Source: an uncultured Clostridia bacterium
GTDB lineage: Bacteria; Bacillota; Clostridia; Christensenellales; UBA1242
NCBI GenBank assembly: GCA_930971385.1
Contig: CAKNGB010000002.1
Span: 1 to 64,000 of the forward strand
Direction: 5' to 3'
DNA: 64,000 bases
A model generated the notes under the pieces. It was not told the origin of the DNA and searched no databases. It worked only from the letters and a program-made list of their open reading frames with translations. The position numbers were made by a program, and so were the translations under genes. Each line of letters opens with the position of its first letter. Position 1 is the stretch's first letter. Below, piece by piece: positions 40,791 to 50,933 of this stretch.

Positions 40791-42014
40791 ATGAAAGACC
40801 AAAAATTATTGAAAACACTAATAGTGATTGGCTTGGCGACAACGCTTGCTTTTTCTGCAAGTGCTTTTGTGGGGTGTGATAACAGCAAAACTCAAGGGGG
40901 GATTGTTGATCCTCCAATCATTGTCGTTGACCCACCAGAACCAGACAAACCAATTATCGAGCCTGACGAACCAATCATAGAACCAGACGACCCTGTTGAT
41001 GAGCCCGATGATCCTGTTATTGACGAACCAGACGAGCCTGTGATTGAAGAGCCTGACGATCCAGTGATAGAAGACCCAGATCAGCCAGATAATCCTCCAG
41101 AGGAAGAAGAGAAATTGACCGAGGCGGAACTTGAAGAAAACGAAAATCGAATTTATAAATATGTGGCGAAAGCCGACAATTCTGGCTGGGAGTTAGACAG
41201 CCGAGGAAATCCTGTTGAAGTGTTTAATAAGGAAGGTGTGCGTGCCGCGTTCAATGAGTATATGAACACAGATTTTGAAAACACCAACCAAACTCCATTA
41301 GAGGGTAGAACGGGAAAATTAGAAAATTTGGAACAAATTTTTACTAATTATGAAGAAAATGAAAAATATCAAATGGGTTATCTTGGTGATTATAAAACGC
41401 CAGATAATTATGGAAACACTAAAGCATTTGTAGTTCTAGAAATGCCTATTGATTTAGACGACTGCAATAATTCTATTGAAGAATTAACTGAAAAATTATC
41501 TGAAACCAAACCAAGAGAAATTTCAACTGCAATGACATACTCATATTCTTACTCCAATTTAGATAGAGAATATCGTTCAAACAGAACTCTAAGTGAAGCG
41601 CTTAAAGACAAATTATTTGGAGATTATAGCGACGATGAAATCATTTTTGAAATGTATGCTGAAGTATTTGATGGTGGAATAGGGCATGATTTTGGCAATT
41701 TCATGTCTGTGCCAATGGCTTGCATTACTCTTGAAAATGATAGTTTAACTTTGCGAACTGCCTCAATTTCATCATCAATGTTTTATGATGGTTGGGAAGA
41801 AAATTTATTAGAAAGTGAAGTTGTTGGCACTGATTGTATTAATGCAGATGGCGAACGTGTTTGTGTTCTTAATTATGGTGATCCGAAATCAATTTTAACA
41901 ATCGACGATAACTTTTATGATGCAGATGACGAAATTGTTTTATCAGCAAATATCTCAAATTCACGAAGTAATTTAAAAAATATATACACTGGAAATAAAG
42001 AAAGGGCTTTATAA
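40791..42014 (+). CDS. Secreted lipoprotein, D/P/E-rich repeat linker (paralogue 2)
   Basis: Near-identical 5' half to 39437..40681, diverged C-terminal domain. Confidence 0.7.
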   Translation: MKDQKLLKTLIVIGLATTLAFSASAFVGCDNSKTQGGIVDPPIIVVDPPEPDKPIIEPDEPIIEPDDPVDEPDDPVIDEPDEPVIEEPDDPVIEDPDQPDNPPEEEEKLTEAELEENENRIYKYVAKADNSGWELDSRGNPVEVFNKEGVRAAFNEYMNTDFENTNQTPLEGRTGKLENLEQIFTNYEENEKYQMGYLGDYKTPDNYGNTKAFVVLEMPIDLDDCNNSIEELTEKLSETKPREISTAMTYSYSYSNLDREYRSNRTLSEALKDKLFGDYSDDEIIFEMYAEVFDGGIGHDFGNFMSVPMACITLENDSLTLRTASISSSMFYDGWEENLLESEVVGTDCINADGERVCVLNYGDPKSILTIDDNFYDADDEIVLSANISNSRSNLKNIYTGNKERAL

Positions 42015-42021
42015 AATTTAA

Positions 42022-42050
42022 AAACAAGGAGATTTCCTTGTTTTTTTATT
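42022..42050 (+). terminator. Terminator
   Basis: AAACAAGGAGATTTCCTTGTTTTTTT. Confidence 0.65.
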
Positions 42051-42073
42051 TTAATTCATGGTATAATAAATAT

Positions 42074-44185
42074 ATGAAAAAGAAAAGTTTTAGGATTTTA
42101 TCAATTTTTCTTTGTTTAACCATGTTTTTCCTTGCAGGTTGCACGGGAGGCTTGGGTTTTGACGGTGGCGATGGAGATTACGCCAGCGGATTTCAACCAA
42201 GGCAGGTGGACGGCGTAAAGGCAATGATGAAGCCAGCAGACTATTCCATTGCTGAGGCTGTTGGAGAAAACTCAGAATATTTTTATAACCTTTTTGCTGG
42301 AAATGCGACAACATTTTTGTTTAATTCATATTACGATTTAATGGAAACATATGTCGGAACAAACCCTGACGGAGAGGCTACTCAAGAACAAATATTTAAT
42401 AACACAAATTTGTTATCAAATAATATTCAAGTAGATGGCAGTGTTGTGGAGGATGCAAATAAGCAGTATTACTACTATGACTCCATTCGTTATTCCATTC
42501 AAAGCATAACCATAAATCAAGATGAAAATGGCGAGCCAACAAGCGCCGAGGTGGTTTTAAATTTAGATAATGGATGGAATTTTTCCATTCAAAATTTTGA
42601 ACAATTTATTATTTCAGCAATAGGTAATAGATCAATTAATTCCGATTTATATTCTATTTCAATAAATACAAATACTATAACAATAAATTTTACAGAAACT
42701 TATTTTGCTATTTATAACGATGTAATGGAAGCCTTTGGAACGCCTGGACAATATGATAGTTTCTATTATGGCAACCTTATTATGAAAGACGAAACATTGC
42801 CAAACTATTTCGACTCGGCATATTATCAACAAAATGTGGCGGAAAGTGCTGTGACGGCAGTTAACGCTTATCAAGAGGTTTTGGAGTATGCCACATATTT
42901 GTTTGTGCTTGGGTATGATTATGAAAATGCAGACGGTTCGGTAAACGCAGACGGCGCACCTTTCTTTGATTTTCAAATTACATACGAAACGCAAAGCGTA
43001 AACATTAACGGCGTTGATATGACAGTAAGCGTTCCACAAATCACAGTTGGTGGCTGGGGAAGTGGCTACATTTCCATTACTGAGGCGCTTGCAAGAGCAA
43101 AAAGGATGTATGAGCAGTTTGGAACATACATTGGTTTGACAACCGACGAGGAAACTGGGAACTTGGCACAAATTAAAAGATTTATTCTAGACTATTTTAT
43201 CGGTGCAAGTCAAAATGCCGATGGAACTTACAATTCCACTTCCATTATGACAGTGACAACTCGTCAGCAACTTTCCGAGGGTGGTGCATATAATGAGCTG
43301 AGCAGGGTTAATTACACTTTAGACAGAGAGTATGAAACAGTGGTGGAAAACATCTTAAATTATGCGTGCGACCAAGTTAGAATTGGTAATGCTGAGGACG
43401 GTTCGGCAGTGCAAATCGACACCGCTTATCCAATTTCGCAGATAGTGGACTTTGAGGGAGATTATTTTGCTGCAAGTTTCACAGACGAAAATGGTGAATC
43501 AGACGATTCAGACCCACTCAGACACATTGCTGAAGCGGAATATCAAAACCTTTCCTTTACAATTTTGGATGAGGATGTCGGTGCAAACTTTTCTGAATTG
43601 GTTTTGATTTTTCAATACTACGACACTGGAACCACCGATAGAGATTTGGAGTATTTAGACGAATTAACAATCAATGTTGGGTTTAATTACTATGATTCTT
43701 CAAGTGGCGTGCTTTATGATGTTGGCTCAATAAGAAAGACAATTAAAAATCAAATTGCGATGTCCGACACTGATTACAGCGCTGGCGTTGACCCAGACGA
43801 AAATTGGGCTATCTTCACAGTTAGTGATGCGATTGCGGAAAGCGATAAGGTGAAAAAAGTGGAGCCGTTTGAAATGAAAATGAAATTTGATAATAACATC
43901 GACGGCGGAGTTTTAAACGCCACCGAAAAGGGTGAAGAAATTGACGGCTCTGGCTATGCTAAGGCGATAACAATCACAGGCTCGTCAAAGGCGAGAGAAT
44001 ATTATCAAATGAATGATTCTTCAACTTATGGAAGATATGCCACATTCAATCCTGATATGTTCTACGGCAAAACGGACTATATTGAAGTTTATTTTGATGT
44101 GGAAAAAGAGGAAGGAAGAGAAAATGTTAACTACAACTTTAAAGTTGGGTTGTTCGGTCTTTTCTCAGATGAATATATGAATTAA
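42074..44185 (+). CDS. Large lipoprotein, unknown function
   Basis: MKKKSFRILSIFLCLTMFFLAGCTGG lipobox; 704 aa. Confidence 0.7.
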   Translation: MKKKSFRILSIFLCLTMFFLAGCTGGLGFDGGDGDYASGFQPRQVDGVKAMMKPADYSIAEAVGENSEYFYNLFAGNATTFLFNSYYDLMETYVGTNPDGEATQEQIFNNTNLLSNNIQVDGSVVEDANKQYYYYDSIRYSIQSITINQDENGEPTSAEVVLNLDNGWNFSIQNFEQFIISAIGNRSINSDLYSISINTNTITINFTETYFAIYNDVMEAFGTPGQYDSFYYGNLIMKDETLPNYFDSAYYQQNVAESAVTAVNAYQEVLEYATYLFVLGYDYENADGSVNADGAPFFDFQITYETQSVNINGVDMTVSVPQITVGGWGSGYISITEALARAKRMYEQFGTYIGLTTDEETGNLAQIKRFILDYFIGASQNADGTYNSTSIMTVTTRQQLSEGGAYNELSRVNYTLDREYETVVENILNYACDQVRIGNAEDGSAVQIDTAYPISQIVDFEGDYFAASFTDENGESDDSDPLRHIAEAEYQNLSFTILDEDVGANFSELVLIFQYYDTGTTDRDLEYLDELTINVGFNYYDSSSGVLYDVGSIRKTIKNQIAMSDTDYSAGVDPDENWAIFTVSDAIAESDKVKKVEPFEMKMKFDNNIDGGVLNATEKGEEIDGSGYAKAITITGSSKAREYYQMNDSSTYGRYATFNPDMFYGKTDYIEVYFDVEKEEGRENVNYNFKVGLFGLFSDEYMN

Positions 44186-44216
44186 AAAAGGTTTGTAGCT
44201 TTTAAAACTTAAATAA

Positions 44217-44251
44217 AAAGATAGTGGAAACAATTTTAACCACTATTTTTT
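44217..44251 (+). terminator. Terminator
   Basis: AGATAGTGG-N12-CCACTATTTTTTAT. Confidence 0.65.
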
Positions 44252-44475
44252 ATATTGGCTTGAAAATAAATCAACTATTTTTTTAAAATTTCTAATTTAT
44301 CATAAAATTTATAGTTTTTTCATGAAAAATGCTTATTTTTGGACTTATTTTTGAATTGATGTGTGATTTTTGATATTAAAATTAGCAAAAACATTTATTT
44401 CGCATTTTTTTAATGTTTTGATATTTAAGCAACCTTTTTTGTTTTTACTTTTATTTTAAGATATTATAAATATTG

Positions 44476-44504
44476 TTGACAGAAAATTTGTTTTGCGTTA
44501 TAAT
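44476..44504 (+). promoter_or_regulatory. Consensus promoter of sufC, predicted leaderless
   Basis: TTGACA-N17-TATAAT followed after 6 nt by ATG 44511. Confidence 0.8.
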
Positions 44505-44510
44505 CTTCAT

Positions 44511-45221
44511 ATGTTAAGAATTGAAAATTTAAGTTATAATATCGCGGATGAGAACAGCGAAAAAGAAATATTGAATAATGTCACATTTAAGTTCGACAAA
44601 AACAAAATCTATGTGATAACTGGACCAAACGGAAGTGGCAAATCTACCCTTGTGAAAAACATCATGGGTATTCTTTCGCCCACTGGTGGCAAGATTTTTT
44701 TAGATGAAGAGGATATAACCAATTTGCCTATTAATGAGCGCGCTAATCGTGGAATTGCCTATGCTTTTCAAACGCCTGTCACATTTAAAGGACTTAAAGT
44801 GAAAGAACTTCTCGACATCGCTTCAGGCAAGACGAACGACTTTAACACGCTTTGCGACTATCTATCTAAAGTTGGGCTTTGTGCAAAAGATTATATTAAT
44901 CGTCCACTTGACGATAAACTTTCTGGCGGAGAATTGAAGCGTATTGAACTTGCACTTGTGCTTGCTCGCAAAGCAAAAATCAATATTTTTGACGAACCAG
45001 AGGCGGGAATCGACCTTTGGAGTTTCGACAATTTAACCAAAATATTCAAAAGTTTGAAAAGCACAAATATCATTGTCAGCCACCAAACAAAAATTTTGGA
45101 AATTGCCGACTGTGTTCTGCTTTTAAAAGGTGGGCAAATTCAAAAAGTCGGAAAATATGAGGAAATTAAACCTTATATTCAATCTTCCACTTGCGGAAAA
45201 CTGAGAGGTCAAGATGAATAA
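44511..45221 (+). CDS. sufC: Fe-S assembly ATPase SufC
   Basis: ITGPNGSGKSTLVKNIMGI, DDKLSGGELKRIELA, INIFDEPEAGIDLW; start reassigned to ATG 44511. Confidence 0.9.
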   Translation: MLRIENLSYNIADENSEKEILNNVTFKFDKNKIYVITGPNGSGKSTLVKNIMGILSPTGGKIFLDEEDITNLPINERANRGIAYAFQTPVTFKGLKVKELLDIASGKTNDFNTLCDYLSKVGLCAKDYINRPLDDKLSGGELKRIELALVLARKAKINIFDEPEAGIDLWSFDNLTKIFKSLKSTNIIVSHQTKILEIADCVLLLKGGQIQKVGKYEEIKPYIQSSTCGKLRGQDE

Positions 45222-46134
45222 GATTGATAAATCGCTTTTGGAGCAAGTTTCTGACCTTCACAAAATTTCGCTTGGTGCGTTCAATATCAGAAAAAACGGC
45301 GAGGTTTTAGACAGAAAAAGCACAAAAGAAATTGAAATTGTTAAAAAGAAAGACAAAAGCGGAATTGACATTTTCATTAAAAAGGATGTGAAAAATAAGG
45401 CTGTTCACATTCCAGTTATCATCACTGTTGGTGGGCTCAACGACCTTGTTTATAACGATTTCTATGTCGGCGAAAACGCTGATGTGACGATTGTTGCAGG
45501 GTGCGGAATTCATAACGACACAAACGAAACCAGCACGCATAACGGCATCCACTCTTTCCACCTTGCCAAAAATTCAAGGGTTAGATACATCGAAAGGCAT
45601 ATTGGAGAAGGCAAGGGCGAGGGCGGAAAAATTTTAAATCCTATCACAAAAATATATCAAAAAGAAAATTCATATATGAAAATTGAAACTTTGCAACTTG
45701 GTGGAGTGACTTCGTCTGTTAGAAAAACTTTTGCAAGTTTAGGCGATGGTGCTGTGCTAAACATTCAAGAAAACATTTTGACCGAGTTCGACCAAACCGC
45801 AAAAACACTTTTTAAGGTGCATTTAAAAGGCAAAAATTCAAGAGTGGAAGTGGTTTCGCACAGTGTGGCGAAGAATAATTCCTATCAAGTATTTAAGTCG
45901 GATGTTATTGGCGAAAACGAGTGTTTTGGTCATGTTGAATGTGACGGAATTTTGCTTGATAACGCTCGCATTGTTTCCACACCTATGATTGATGCAAAAG
46001 ACAGCAATTCTTCTCTTGTTCATGAGGCGGCTATTGGCAAAATTGCTGGCGACGAACTTATCAAACTTATGACACTTGGGCTTTCACAAGAAGAAGCAGA
46101 GAAACTTATCATCAAAGGCTTCCTTATGGGTTAA
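45214..46134 (+). CDS. sufB: SufB/SufD family Fe-S scaffold protein
   Basis: SufBD core (SVRKTFASLGDGAVLNIQENILTEFDQTAKTLFKVHLKGKNSRVEVVSHSVAKNNSYQVFKSDVIGENECFGHVECDGILLDNARIVSTPMIDAKDSNSSLVHEAAIGKIAGDELIKLMTLGLSQEEAEKLIIKGFL). Confidence 0.88.
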   Translation: MNKIDKSLLEQVSDLHKISLGAFNIRKNGEVLDRKSTKEIEIVKKKDKSGIDIFIKKDVKNKAVHIPVIITVGGLNDLVYNDFYVGENADVTIVAGCGIHNDTNETSTHNGIHSFHLAKNSRVRYIERHIGEGKGEGGKILNPITKIYQKENSYMKIETLQLGGVTSSVRKTFASLGDGAVLNIQENILTEFDQTAKTLFKVHLKGKNSRVEVVSHSVAKNNSYQVFKSDVIGENECFGHVECDGILLDNARIVSTPMIDAKDSNSSLVHEAAIGKIAGDELIKLMTLGLSQEEAEKLIIKGFLMG

Positions 46135-46320
46135 TTTGATAAATGGTATTTTGCAGTAAAATAATTTTAATTAAATATTTCTAAAAATATATCAAAAAAT
46201 CAAGAAAATGATATGTTTTTTTAAATTTTTTATGAAAAAAAGCGAATTTTTTGATATTTTTATTAATTTTCTTTATTTTTAAGTTCAAATTTATGTTAAA
46301 ATGTTTAAGTCGAGGAATAT

Positions 46321-46731
46321 ATGGCAAGTAAAAATAAAATTAGAAATAAAGTTGAAAATCAAGTGGAAAAACAAAAAAGGAAACATCCAGTTGCTTTTCT
46401 TCTTGTTGTTTTGTTTTTAGTTATCGGCGCGCTGGTTGGCTATTTTGGCGTGCAAGCATTAACTAAGAACGATAAATTTGAACTTATCGGCGAAAGCACA
46501 ATAACACTAAATCTTGGCGAAACTTATGAGGATGAAGGTGCAGTTGCCATTTCTTTTAATCGCGATATTTCCGATAAAATTGTCACGGAAACTAATCTTC
46601 CAGAAACTATGACGGCGGGAAGATATTACATAAGATACACTGTTGATGATTTGAGGTTCAATGGCGTTGTTCGCTATCGCACAATAATAATTTTGGATGA
46701 AGTTGGAGGCAGTGATGGCGAAGAAATCTAG
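46321..46731 (+). CDS. Membrane-anchored Ig-like (DUF5011-type) protein
   Basis: TM then GESTITLNLGETYEDEGAVAISFNRDISDKIV. Confidence 0.6.
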   Translation: MASKNKIRNKVENQVEKQKRKHPVAFLLVVLFLVIGALVGYFGVQALTKNDKFELIGESTITLNLGETYEDEGAVAISFNRDISDKIVTETNLPETMTAGRYYIRYTVDDLRFNGVVRYRTIIILDEVGGSDGEEI

Positions 46732-47818
46732 TTCAACAACCGTCAAAGTTGTGACGACAATTTTGTGCATACTTTTTCTTGCGCTTGGGCTTTTGGCGGG
46801 CGCAGGAGTTTATCTTTACACTAATCAATTTGAATCTGACACATTCGTGAGTGGCGAAATTGAATTTCACTTTTTGGAACTTGGAAATAAGTATACTGGC
46901 GACTGCATTTATGTTAGGTGCGGTGACGTTGACATTTTGATTGATGCTGGCTCGCGTAAAAACAGTGCTCCAACAATCACAAGTTATATCGACCAATACG
47001 TTGATGATAACACTTTGGAATATGTGATTGTCACGCACGCTCACCAAGACCATATTGCTGCTTTTTGCGACACTGCAAACACACAAGGAATTTTCTCATA
47101 CTATAATGTGGAAACTATTATCGACTTCCCTCGCACTGAATCTACTTCTGAAATTTATAGTGAATATGTTGAATTGAGAGATAAAGAAATTGCAGAAGGT
47201 GCAACACACTACACCGCTCTTCAATGCTATAATGAAGAGGACGGCGCAAAACGCGTTTATCAAATTTCTGAAAATGTGGAAATGGAAATTTTGTATAACT
47301 ATTATTACGAAAATGATGCGTCAACCGAAAATGATTATTCAGTTTGCGTGATGTTTAATCAGGGCGACAATCACTACCTCTTCACTGGCGACTTAGAGGA
47401 AGGAGGTGAAGAGCGTTTGGTTGATTACTATAATGAAATTGGCGACCCTCTTCCACACTGCATTTTGTATAAGGCAGGTCACCACGGTTCTTACACATCT
47501 TCATCAAGTTACCTTATGGACACAATAACACCTGAATATGTTGTTGTTTGTTGTTGTGCTGGAACTGATGAATATGGCGCTTCAGAGGAAAATAAAATGC
47601 CTGCTCAAGAGTTTGTCAATAATGTTGCAAAGTGGACGGATAAAATTTATGTGACCACGCTTTGTGTTGATTACAGTGCAGGAGTTTATCAGTCTATGAA
47701 TGGTAATGTTGTTTTCAAAGTGGAAAATGGCGAGCCGAAAGTGGAATGTTCCAATAATAACACCATTTTGAAAGACACCGATTGGTTTAAAGCAAACAGA
47801 ACTTGGCCGTCGACTTAA
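46715..47818 (+). CDS. Membrane-anchored metallo-beta-lactamase-fold hydrolase (ComEC C-terminal-like)
   Basis: VTHAHQDHIAAF, LFTGDLEEGGEERL, KAGHHGSYTSSS. Confidence 0.82.
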   Translation: MAKKSSSTTVKVVTTILCILFLALGLLAGAGVYLYTNQFESDTFVSGEIEFHFLELGNKYTGDCIYVRCGDVDILIDAGSRKNSAPTITSYIDQYVDDNTLEYVIVTHAHQDHIAAFCDTANTQGIFSYYNVETIIDFPRTESTSEIYSEYVELRDKEIAEGATHYTALQCYNEEDGAKRVYQISENVEMEILYNYYYENDASTENDYSVCVMFNQGDNHYLFTGDLEEGGEERLVDYYNEIGDPLPHCILYKAGHHGSYTSSSSYLMDTITPEYVVVCCCAGTDEYGASEENKMPAQEFVNNVAKWTDKIYVTTLCVDYSAGVYQSMNGNVVFKVENGEPKVECSNNNTILKDTDWFKANRTWPST

Positions 47819-47911
47819 AATTCGAGTTGAAACAAAAATGTTTAAAAAATATACCAAATTTTGATAAAAAAATGGAAAAAAGTTGAATTTTTACTAAATA
47901 AAGGAGAAATT

Positions 47912-48895
47912 ATGCCAAAAAATTATGATGAAAGCGTTTTTGAAATTTCAAAAGATGAACAAGATTATGTAAAAAGAGCCATTAAACTTTTTGAAGAAAA
48001 AGAAAATAGTTTTGAAACGAGATATAGGTCTTGGGATAGTTGCCATAACTTTTTTAACGAGTTATATAAGAAAAACCATGGCAAAAAATTTGAAGAATTA
48101 AGTGATGTGGAAAAAGAACTTGCATTATTAAATCTTTCCTACTATCTTGCAAGTTGGGGGATGTATCGTGGAAGCTCTTTCACTCTTCAATTTGATAATT
48201 CAATTTTTAAGGATGTTATTTCAACAGTTTTAAAGGATGACTTTAAAATTCTTTGGAATTTAAATTTGGAAACTATTAAAGAGTTTTATAATGAAACTGA
48301 TGACAACAAAAATGATGTTTTGATGCGCTTAATACAGGTTGGAAACGAACTTAACGAGATCTTGAAACCATATAGACAACACTATAGCACAAAATCTGAT
48401 GTTAGGGTTAAGCAAACCAACGAAGAAAAAGAAGTAAGTCAAACTCTTATCACAAAAATCTTGCTTGGCACAATTTGCTGTTGCCCTGCCTATGACCAGT
48501 TTTATTATTCTGCAGTTGACAGTGCTTTTAATAACTTTTTTAATTGCTATAAAGTTAAAAACCTATTAAAAAGAATTGTTAAAAATGAGGAATTTTTTAA
48601 AGAACTTAATGCCGATAAAAAATATCCACTTATGAAACAAATTGATATGGCGTATTTCACAATCGGTCTTGAAAAAGATTTCTATGAGAATTATTATAAG
48701 AAATACATAGTAAACAACATTGTGCCAAGGGATGAAAATAAACAACTTAGAAAATATCTAAATCAATTTTATTACAAATATGATGAAAAAAGCCCATGCG
48801 AACTTCATGTTGCTTTCACTCATGACGAGGCAAATAAGGCAAAAGCGGAAAGATATATAAAACAACATTTTGTTGAAAAAGAAAGAGAAAAATAA
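47912..48895 (+). CDS. Hypothetical protein
   Basis: 327 aa ORF with RBS (aaaggag). Confidence 0.6.
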   Translation: MPKNYDESVFEISKDEQDYVKRAIKLFEEKENSFETRYRSWDSCHNFFNELYKKNHGKKFEELSDVEKELALLNLSYYLASWGMYRGSSFTLQFDNSIFKDVISTVLKDDFKILWNLNLETIKEFYNETDDNKNDVLMRLIQVGNELNEILKPYRQHYSTKSDVRVKQTNEEKEVSQTLITKILLGTICCCPAYDQFYYSAVDSAFNNFFNCYKVKNLLKRIVKNEEFFKELNADKKYPLMKQIDMAYFTIGLEKDFYENYYKKYIVNNIVPRDENKQLRKYLNQFYYKYDEKSPCELHVAFTHDEANKAKAERYIKQHFVEKEREK

Positions 48896-48924
48896 AAATT
48901 GCAAATCTTTTGCAATTTTTTTGC
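48893..48924 (+). terminator. Terminator
   Basis: AAAAATTGCAAATCTTTTGCAATTTTTTT. Confidence 0.7.
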
Positions 48925-48968
48925 GGTCCGCCCGACAGGGTCGAACCTCGGTTCGATTGCTTCCACAT
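48922..48968 (-). pseudogene. tRNA 3'-end-like remnant
   Basis: Minus strand ..CGAGGTTCGACCCTGTCGGGCGGACCGC resembles a T-arm/acceptor 3' half; no intact cloverleaf seen. Confidence 0.3.
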
Positions 48969-49062
48969 GAATAAGGAGTTTTAAAATTAAACACAAAAAG
49001 TTGCGACGGCGTCACAAGCAGCGCTTTATTTCAACTTTTGCTTATTATCAAAAATCTTACCA

Positions 49063-49183
49063 CAAAGTTGCGACAAAATCGCCAACGAAGTGCGATTTTC
49101 GATTGGTCGCATAAAAGAAAAAACAAGCGAAAAGCGATACTTTTCAAACTTGTTTGAAAATGAGCAAAAGCGCAGTTTTTTCT
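49063..49183 (-). repeat. tRNA-3'-associated structured repeat, copy A
   Basis: Minus strand AAGAAAAAACTGCGCTTTTGCTCATTTTCAAACAAGTTTGAAAA...GCTTGTTTTTTCTTTTATGCGACCAATCGAAAATCGCACTTCGTTGGCGATTTTGTCGCAACTT; matches copy B at 52315. Confidence 0.8.
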
Positions 49184-49185
49184 TA

Positions 49186-49259
49186 TGGCAGGGGTGGAAG
49201 GAATCGAACCCTCCTCTGGAGTTTTGGAGACTCTCATTCTACCGATGAACTACACCCCT
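49186..49259 (-). tRNA. tRNA-Trp (CCA anticodon), CCA tail encoded
   Basis: AGGGGTGTAGTTCATCGGTAGAATGAGAGTCTCCAAAACTCCAGAGGAGGGTTCGATTCCTTCCACCCCTGCCA. Confidence 0.92.
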
Positions 49260-49465
49260 AAAAAAATGAAATCTATTGTATTTTACTATTTTTTTCCTCT
49301 TTTGTCAATCTTTTACACCATATTTTTCATTTTAATTAAAATTTTCTTGTTTTTCATTTATTTTTTGTTGGTGATTGAATGTATAAGATAAAGAAATTAT
49401 GTTTCCGCAAATTTAGTTGACAATTTTATGTTAAAAGTTTAAAATCTAATCTTAGAGGTGAATTC

Positions 49466-50083
49466 ATGCAACAAATTGTTAGTAGTCTTTATGAAAGCAA
49501 CACTTTTATTTTAGAAAAAAACAATGAAATCCTCATTATTGATGCGGGTGCAACTGCGGATGAAGTTAAGAAATATGTGGGAGATAAAAAGGTTGTTGGC
49601 GTTTTATTGACGCACGGACACTTTGACCACGCATATTATGTTTCTGACTATATCAAAGAATTCAAAACAAAGGCGTATGCAAGCGAGTTTGCTAAGGAAT
49701 ATCTTTCCGAACACAAAAAGAATTATTCAAACGATGCTGGTTTAAATATGGACTTAAAAGACTTTAAAGATTTTGTTTTTTTAAAGGGTTCGGGAGAAAT
49801 TCAAATAGGAGATTTTATAGTGGAATATGGGCAACTTGGCGGACACAGTAAAAGTGATATGTTCTTTAAAATTGACAACTTTCTTTTCGTTGGCGATGTG
49901 ATTATCGGGCGTGGAATTGGAAGGGTTGACCTCTATGGCGGAAGCAAAGCCGAAATGCTGAAAAGTTTAAAAATTCTGGCAAACGCTCAATATGAAACCA
50001 TGTGTTGCGGTCACGGCGAAAATCGCACAAAAGGGGCGCAAGATAAGGTTATTTCCACTTACATTAAATTTTTAAGTAGATAG
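49466..50083 (+). CDS. MBL-fold metallohydrolase (glyoxalase II-like)
   Basis: LLTHGHFDHAYYV, GGHSKSDMFF, FVGDVII, CCGHGENRTK. Confidence 0.88.
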   Translation: MQQIVSSLYESNTFILEKNNEILIIDAGATADEVKKYVGDKKVVGVLLTHGHFDHAYYVSDYIKEFKTKAYASEFAKEYLSEHKKNYSNDAGLNMDLKDFKDFVFLKGSGEIQIGDFIVEYGQLGGHSKSDMFFKIDNFLFVGDVIIGRGIGRVDLYGGSKAEMLKSLKILANAQYETMCCGHGENRTKGAQDKVISTYIKFLSR

Positions 50084-50143
50084 ATTTTAAAAAAATAAGT
50101 AAATTTGTTTGTAAAAAAGTGTGATTTTATTTATAATATAAAC

Positions 50144-50422
50144 ATGAAAAAATTACTAATGATTATTTTATCATTTGTTTTTCTTGGCGGAGCGGTGACA
50201 GGCTCTGCCCTTCTTCTTTCTGGCTGTAATTACGAGCAATCAGAAAATTCGCAAGGAGATATTTTAGACGATAATCAAAATAACGATGAAGAAGATAGTT
50301 CAAACGGCGATAATGAGGATAATCCTGAAAATAATGGCGATTCTGAAGCCCAATCAACTTCTCATAATTTTTCTGTTATTGCACAGTTGGTATGCAATAA
50401 AACTTTCAAAATGCTAACATAA
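50144..50422 (+). CDS. Short lipoprotein: signal peptide plus acidic linker only, possibly truncated
   Basis: MKKLLMIILSFVFLGGAVTGSALLLSGC nearly identical to the start of the 54060 protein. Confidence 0.55.
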   Translation: MKKLLMIILSFVFLGGAVTGSALLLSGCNYEQSENSQGDILDDNQNNDEEDSSNGDNEDNPENNGDSEAQSTSHNFSVIAQLVCNKTFKMLT

Positions 50423-50480
50423 AATCTATAATTTGACAATTTAAATTATATATGTTATAATTAAACATATGGAGGTAGAT

Positions 50481-50906
50481 ATGAATACTTTGGCAGATTT
50501 TTTGTATAGAAATTATGATAAAATTAAGTATAAAAGAATAGTTTTAACGAATGAAGTTGCCATTGCGTTTAATAATCTAGCAGAGAGTCAAAAATATGGT
50601 ATTGATAAAAAATTGGTTGTTGGCACACAACTTGGCACAAATAATGAAACGCGAACGGTGATCAGAAAATATTATCTTCCAATGGTAACGCAAGACGGAA
50701 AACTCAATAACAATTTTCATGACTATGTGGAAATTACGCACAATCAACTTGGTTTTGAAAAACGCGAAATTGAGGTGTCGTCGTTCAAAATATTCGGTTT
50801 GGAATATCCAGTTAAGGAGCAAGGCGTTTCAAAAGGAAATGCTAACGATGAAATTATTATTGATTTAGATATGATAAAAGAAAATCAAATTGTAAGAGAA
50901 AGATAA
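50481..50906 (+). CDS. Hypothetical protein
   Basis: ORF from ATG 50481 with GGAGGT RBS; consensus TTGACA/TATAAT promoter just upstream. Confidence 0.55.
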   Translation: MNTLADFLYRNYDKIKYKRIVLTNEVAIAFNNLAESQKYGIDKKLVVGTQLGTNNETRTVIRKYYLPMVTQDGKLNNNFHDYVEITHNQLGFEKREIEVSSFKIFGLEYPVKEQGVSKGNANDEIIIDLDMIKENQIVRER

Positions 50907-50933
50907 AAGTAGCTTTTTTTAATCAAAAATTTA

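Noticed and set aside
42659-43171. 170-aa antisense ORF with many Cys/Ile
   Set aside because: Antisense to a lipoprotein, no RBS, low-complexity shadow ORF.
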